This document shows positions 61,801-64,000 of a DNA stretch of 64,000 bases, piece after piece. Made by a program: the position numbers and the translations under genes. The notes under the pieces are model-generated. The model was given only the letters and a program-made list of their open reading frames with translations, was not told the DNA's origin and searched no databases. Numbering within the stretch: the stretch's first letter is position 1; each line of letters begins with the position of its first letter. Where the stretch lies: positions 30,047,193 to 30,111,192 of the forward strand of contig JAFMSR010000015.1 in the NCBI GenBank assembly GCA_022818135.1, read 5' to 3'. This DNA is from Saxidomus purpurata. Taxonomy: Eukaryota; Mollusca; Bivalvia; Venerida; Veneridae.

Positions 61801-64000
61801 ATGTTTTTGTTGTTGCTGATGTTACAGATGACACTGGAAGTATACTTAATTTTTATACAGTTTTATACATAACATGACTTCATTCATTAGAATGCCAAGT
61901 CAAGCATGAAAAATATGTGAGAGGGAATTTTGAAAGCCCAAAATAGTTCTGGACAGTATATCACATTCAAATCCTTCTGTGCTTATCAACAGTTTTCAAA
62001 GAATTGTTTTATGCCTTAATAATTGACTGGCTGCCTGAGGTGGCTACTCAATCCAGGTGAAATCTTATACAGGTTCAACCGTAGGACAAAGTGAAATACT
62101 GGGGCTTTGTCAAGGGAATTAAGGAGCTCAGCTGACATTGACAAATGTAATGATGAAAAACTCACAACCTCTTTCTGGTGAGCATGATGACATCTTGAAT
62201 GACTGTTCAAGATAGTGAAGCTTTCTTCGAAATAGAACTTGTTCTTGTGCCATATTCTTTTATGTGGCATTTGCATAGAACCAATTCTTCTGAGTATGTT
62301 TTTACATTATCATGTACAGTATGGTTGTGTATTTTATCATGTATGGTATGGTTGTGTATTTTATCATGTGTGGTATGGTTGTGTATTTTCAGGCGATGGT
62401 ATGGGGATGGAATCGTGTCCTTACAGTGTGCTCGATGTCGCTCAGCTGCTCCAGACCGAGTTCGCCTTTATATCAGGTTAGATTGATACTTTTTGTCAAA
62501 GGTTTGAAATTTCTGTGTTATATAAGATGTTAGGCATACTGTGTGAGGAAACAAGACACAATGTAAAAAATAATTATAAGACACAGTGCCAATAAGCTAG
62601 TCTCACTCAACTAGGCTCTTCGAACTTGGTAGAGATATTGTTTGCGGGCTTTAATTGGTGATCCATATTGATCTGCAGTCACTTTGTCAACTGCCATGGG
62701 GAGGTGCTATGCTGTTGGGGTAGAGCGTTGGACTCCTAAGCTGGATGTCATGTGTTTAAATCCCAACAGTGGCATTCAACCGCAAAATTTCGGTGCAAGG
62801 ACTGGTCAGAAATCTTGGAAGCAGTCATTAAGAGTAAATAATATAAGTTGAAAGACTATTCTACAACTGAATGTAAAATAATTAAGTTTTAACTAAAAAA
62901 CTAGTTGTCAAGGTCACAGTGGCATTTTATAAAGAAAAAATCCCAGTTTGTAACCGGAAGACCTTCTTACTTGGTCGGAACACTGCTCAAGGGCAGTAAA
63001 TGATCAATTTTATTTAAGTGGTCCCTATATCAAAGGTCATGACTGCATTACCTTTAAGGACACCTGTACTAGCTGTTACTGAAGCAGGTGTAATGATATT
63101 CAATATAAAGAAGGAAGCTTTTGTTGCAGTCAGATAAAAAGAACTTTGTTTAATTAAAGTGTTATATTTTTTGCACAGGAGCCAAGGCAAAAAATGGTGC
63201 ACCAATCATGACATTTCCCGATCGTCCAAATCTTCCAGAACCTACTGAAGACGAATACAGGAAAGTTGTTACCTACCTCTGTAGTATTCCACCGTAAGTA
63301 AACAATAAAACTGCCTTCTTCTGCTGAAAGTTGTCAGTTAATTTTTTTACTTAAAATAATATTTTTATGCTTTATTCAGTTAATAAACTCAAGTTTGAGA
63401 TACATTTACATTTTACATTTTTATACACAAGTCCTGTGATGACAAGCAGGCCACTTGGACATAGTTGTCTGCTATCTAACTGCTACAGTTCTAATCAAAA
63501 TTACGCAAAATGTGCTTTGAATGTTTATTGGCATACTATCTCACAATTAACTATGTTGACCTCAACATTAGCCATATATTGTATATTGTGTCACATCAGT
63601 TCCTATAATGTACACTCAGTCTGTAATGATGTGATTTTATGGCACAGCAGTTCCCAAGGCATGATATGGTATAAACGCCATAAATAGGCTAATTTGATTG
63701 GCCGAGAACAGTCATGTGCCAAGTCCACAAAAGTATGTGTAGAATATCCAGGTTAATATATAGTTGTCATGAATTAGTTTGAGGTATACAATATAATTTC
63801 AGTAAGGTATACGATATTATAATTGTAGACTAACATCTGAGGTCAATTTACAGTTTTGCAGACATTTGAAAAAGTTATATTGGCTATATATTATATATGG
63901 ACTTTTTACACATTGCATATGATGTGAAAGTCACCATATGGGAGTAATATTGTCCTTGTCTGATGCTTATGTCAATATTTCTTCCATATATGGTGAATAT
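39779..64000 (+). CDS. MCF2L: MCF2L/DBS-type Rho guanine-nucleotide exchange factor, 5' part (runs off the right edge)
   Basis: This family activates Rho GTPases (RhoA, Cdc42) at membranes, with an N-terminal Sec14/CRAL-TRIO domain, spectrin repeats, then DH and PH domains. Coding exons here: 39779-39884, 55388-55867, 62393-62476, 63179-63293. All GT-AG and phases agree, giving about 262 residues. Residues 37-195 are charged and then Ser/Thr-rich, probably disordered. From about 205 the Sec14 start is seen: YSVLDVAQLLQTEFAFISG, then NGAPIMTFPDRPNLPEP and EYRKVVTYLCSIPP. This fits MCF2L closely (FA-LSGG, P-ITFPD, VMTYL-SIP), but MCF2, MCF2L2 or PLEKHG4-type relatives are possible. DH/PH lie outside the window. 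The introns are large (15.5 and 6.5 kb) and full of repeats. Confidence 0.75.
39885..41810. other. RhoGEF intron 1, unique A+T-rich part
   Basis: No exon or repeat recognised. Confidence 0.5.
41822..42672. repeat. Minisatellite, ~31-32-bp unit, ~27-28 copies
   Basis: Unit CCATTGTTTATATCTGCC plus ATGACTGGACTGAA. Two length variants alternate irregularly: a full one and one lacking about 5 bases (ATGACTGAA). Late units change to ATTCTGTCATGACTGGATTT. Confidence 0.95.
42680..47655. other. RhoGEF intron 1, middle part, nothing recognised
   Basis: Unique-looking A+T-rich DNA. A 65-residue ORF at 46745-46942 and several shorter ones lack motifs or splice partners. Around 47340-47590 short GTAGAC-containing words recur irregularly. 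Confidence 0.5.
47661..48530. mobile_element. 866-bp Tigger/pogo-like MITE with TA duplication
   Basis: Left end CAGTGGAACTTCCGAAAACC and the right inverse GGTTTTCGGAAGTTCCACTG, flanked by TA (47661-47662, 48529-48530). Both ends carry extra CTTCCAAATACCGGAAACTT-type subterminal copies (about 47686 and 48451). No transposase. Confidence 0.85.
48630..48790. repeat. Dispersed repeat fragment with AGGTCA palindrome
   Basis: GGGTCAGTGAATTAAAGGTC then AAGGTCAGCATGACCTTTAA. 48655-48669 is AGGTCA-GCA-TGACCT, the same arrangement as at 21997. Confidence 0.7.
49190..49600. repeat. Two-copy ~240-bp tandem of a GGGGTCAGTGGGT repeat
   Basis: CATTTGACTTTCATGAAACT, TGCTCA, GGGGTCAGTGGGT, CCTCAATAT and ATGATTGGTCTT occur twice in the same order (49212 and 49432 onward). 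Confidence 0.75.
49617..49915. repeat. Poly-G then poly-C low-complexity block
   Basis: About 26 G followed by long C runs broken by short T, A and G islands. The overlapping proline/glycine ORFs are artefacts of it. Base accuracy here is doubtful. Confidence 0.9.
49990..50365. other. RhoGEF intron 1, no feature
   Basis: Unique A+T-rich sequence between the C-rich block and the next minisatellite. Confidence 0.4.
50370..50998. repeat. Minisatellite, 37-bp unit, 17 copies
   Basis: Unit GGCTTGAGACCATGTGAGAT plus CCTCCCTCATTCAACTG. Two main versions exist, ACCATGTGAG and ACCTGTTGAG (also TGTCGAG). Units 5-6 and 12-13 are identical as pairs, hinting at a 7-unit (259-base) block duplication. One unit has lost a C. 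Confidence 0.95.
51000..55387. other. RhoGEF intron 1, right part, no gene
   Basis: Mostly unique A+T-rich DNA. Two lone B-box-like words on the - strand (near 53170 and 53915) may be SINE scraps. Confidence 0.45.
55388..55867 (+). CDS. MCF2L: MCF2L-like RhoGEF, second coding exon
   Basis: Codes residues 36-195: IEKDIENFVENFKKKGSSLD, a serine-rich stretch (SLESCSSSLSRSS), RYRYSTTTTSDSDAGEEDF and a tail ending GPDGYA. Acceptor ACATTTAG, donor GTAATA. Probably a disordered regulatory linker rich in possible phosphorylation sites. Confidence 0.8.
55880..56800. other. RhoGEF intron 2, left part, nothing recognised
   Basis: A+T-rich, with short ORFs only. Confidence 0.5.
56809..57849. repeat. 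Long near-perfect inverted repeat (331/329-bp arms, 381-bp loop)
   Basis: 56809-57139 and 57521-57849 are reverse complements at about 98% (five substitutions, two one-base indels). Landmarks are TATCACAGGAAG at the outer ends and CTCCTCCGGAGCGAA at the inner ends. The loop (57140-57520) holds only a 68-residue ORF without motifs. Confidence 0.95.
57860..59340. other. RhoGEF intron 2, middle part, nothing recognised
   Basis: No exon, motif or repeat recognised. Confidence 0.45.
59345..59460 (-). mobile_element. Fragment of the TTAA-flanked MITE, reversed
   Basis: The reverse complement matches 39376-39480 at about 90%: ATCAAAGCGCTGAAGACAC, TTCTGATGGCTATTTCA. The terminal repeat is missing. 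Confidence 0.75.
59470..60436. other. RhoGEF intron 2, no feature
   Basis: Unique A+T-rich DNA with a short TATATATATATA tract near 60020. Confidence 0.4.
60437..60985. repeat. Minisatellite, 39-bp unit, ~14 copies
   Basis: Unit TCACTGGTCACTAGCTGTTG plus GTTTCAAGCAGCTATCTGT. The early units alternate AGCTGTTGG and AGCTATTGG, a dimer pattern. Some units gain 3 bases (CAGCAGCT-type) or are cut short. Because 39 is a multiple of 3, two long ORFs run through it, without coding meaning. Confidence 0.95.
61509..61622. repeat. Imperfect hairpin, ~30-base arms
   Basis: GGTCATATATCACAATTTGG and TTCAGATGC at 61510-61541 pair with GCATCTGAAC and ATTGTGGTATATGATCC at 61589-61619. Possibly a small MITE. 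Confidence 0.55.
62312..62392 (+). repeat. 27-bp tandem repeat forming the acceptor tract of RhoGEF exon 3
   Basis: About three units of GTATGGTTGTGTATTTTATC ATG; the last changes to GTATTTTCAG, which is the acceptor of the exon at 62393. Confidence 0.85.
62393..62476 (+). CDS. MCF2L: MCF2L-like RhoGEF, third coding exon
   Basis: Completes a Gly codon, then DGMGMESCPYSVLDVAQLLQ and TEFAFIS, the beginning of the Sec14 domain; donor GTTAGA, phase 1 on both sides. Confidence 0.85.
62696..62865 (+). mobile_element. Diverged tRNA-derived SINE with the shared tail
   Basis: The head resembles a tRNA gene (TGTTGGGGTAGAGCGTTGGA, then TGTTTAAATCCCAACAG) and the tail has AATATAAGTTGAAAGACT. No intact cloverleaf and no clear duplication. 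Confidence 0.6.
63179..63293 (+). CDS. MCF2L: MCF2L-like RhoGEF, fourth coding exon
   Basis: AKAKNGAPIMTFPDRPNLPE then EYRKVVTYLCSIPP, the Sec14 core; acceptor TTGCACAG, donor GTAAGT. Ends with two bases of a Pro codon; the next exon is outside the window. Confidence 0.88.
63294..64000. other. RhoGEF intron 4, to window edge
   Basis: No exon recognised. A 106-residue ORF at 63367-63687 has no motifs. Confidence 0.5.

Overview
Animal nuclear DNA, A+T-rich and intron-rich, with abundant degraded transposons, tRNA-derived SINEs, minisatellites and dispersed repeats of the AGCTCACCTGAGC type. That repeat vocabulary, the frequent TACATGTA words and the gene structures point to a bivalve mollusc. 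This is inference; the species cannot be read from the window. Two protein genes are solid, and both were assembled here from splice signals and reading phase. (1) EARS2, mitochondrial glutamyl-tRNA synthetase, + strand, 8989-23108: 14 exons, all junctions phase-consistent, 522 residues, so complete. (2) The 5' part of an MCF2L/DBS-type Rho guanine-nucleotide exchange factor, + strand, from a start codon at 39779 to beyond the right edge: four coding exons (39726-39884, 55388-55867, 62393-62476, 63179-63293) that end inside the Sec14/CRAL-TRIO domain. A third, weaker gene lies on the - strand tail-to-tail with EARS2 (exons near 25540-25329, 24867-24704 and 24352-24133). I do not recognise its product. 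Layout: 1-7300 is a graveyard of dead transposons (non-LTR reverse transcriptase, hAT-like transposase, a second non-LTR element, a Harbinger DDE transposase, a CENP-B/pogo-like helix-turn-helix fragment). 7300-8985 holds a SINE with target-site duplications, a GT repeat and the EARS2 promoter. 8989-23108 is EARS2, whose first intron is mostly two mobile elements and whose last intron begins with a tandem array of copies of its own splice donor. 23109-33700 holds the small - strand gene, a Gypsy-like gag relic and dispersed repeats. 33700-39700 has SINE, MITE and repeat-family copies plus a 160-bp poly-G tract. 39726-64000 is the RhoGEF gene, whose introns carry three minisatellites (about 31, 37 and 39 bp units), a Tigger-like MITE, a TTAA-flanked MITE fragment and a 1.04-kb near-perfect inverted repeat. 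EARS2 charges tRNA-Glu in mitochondria; the RhoGEF would act in Rho-family signalling at membranes. They share no pathway. I found no defence system, CRISPR array, rRNA or functional tRNA. The most unusual things are the repeat-built splice junctions, the long hairpin, the shared SINE tail under different tRNA-like heads, and repeat-borne palindromic nuclear-receptor half-sites.
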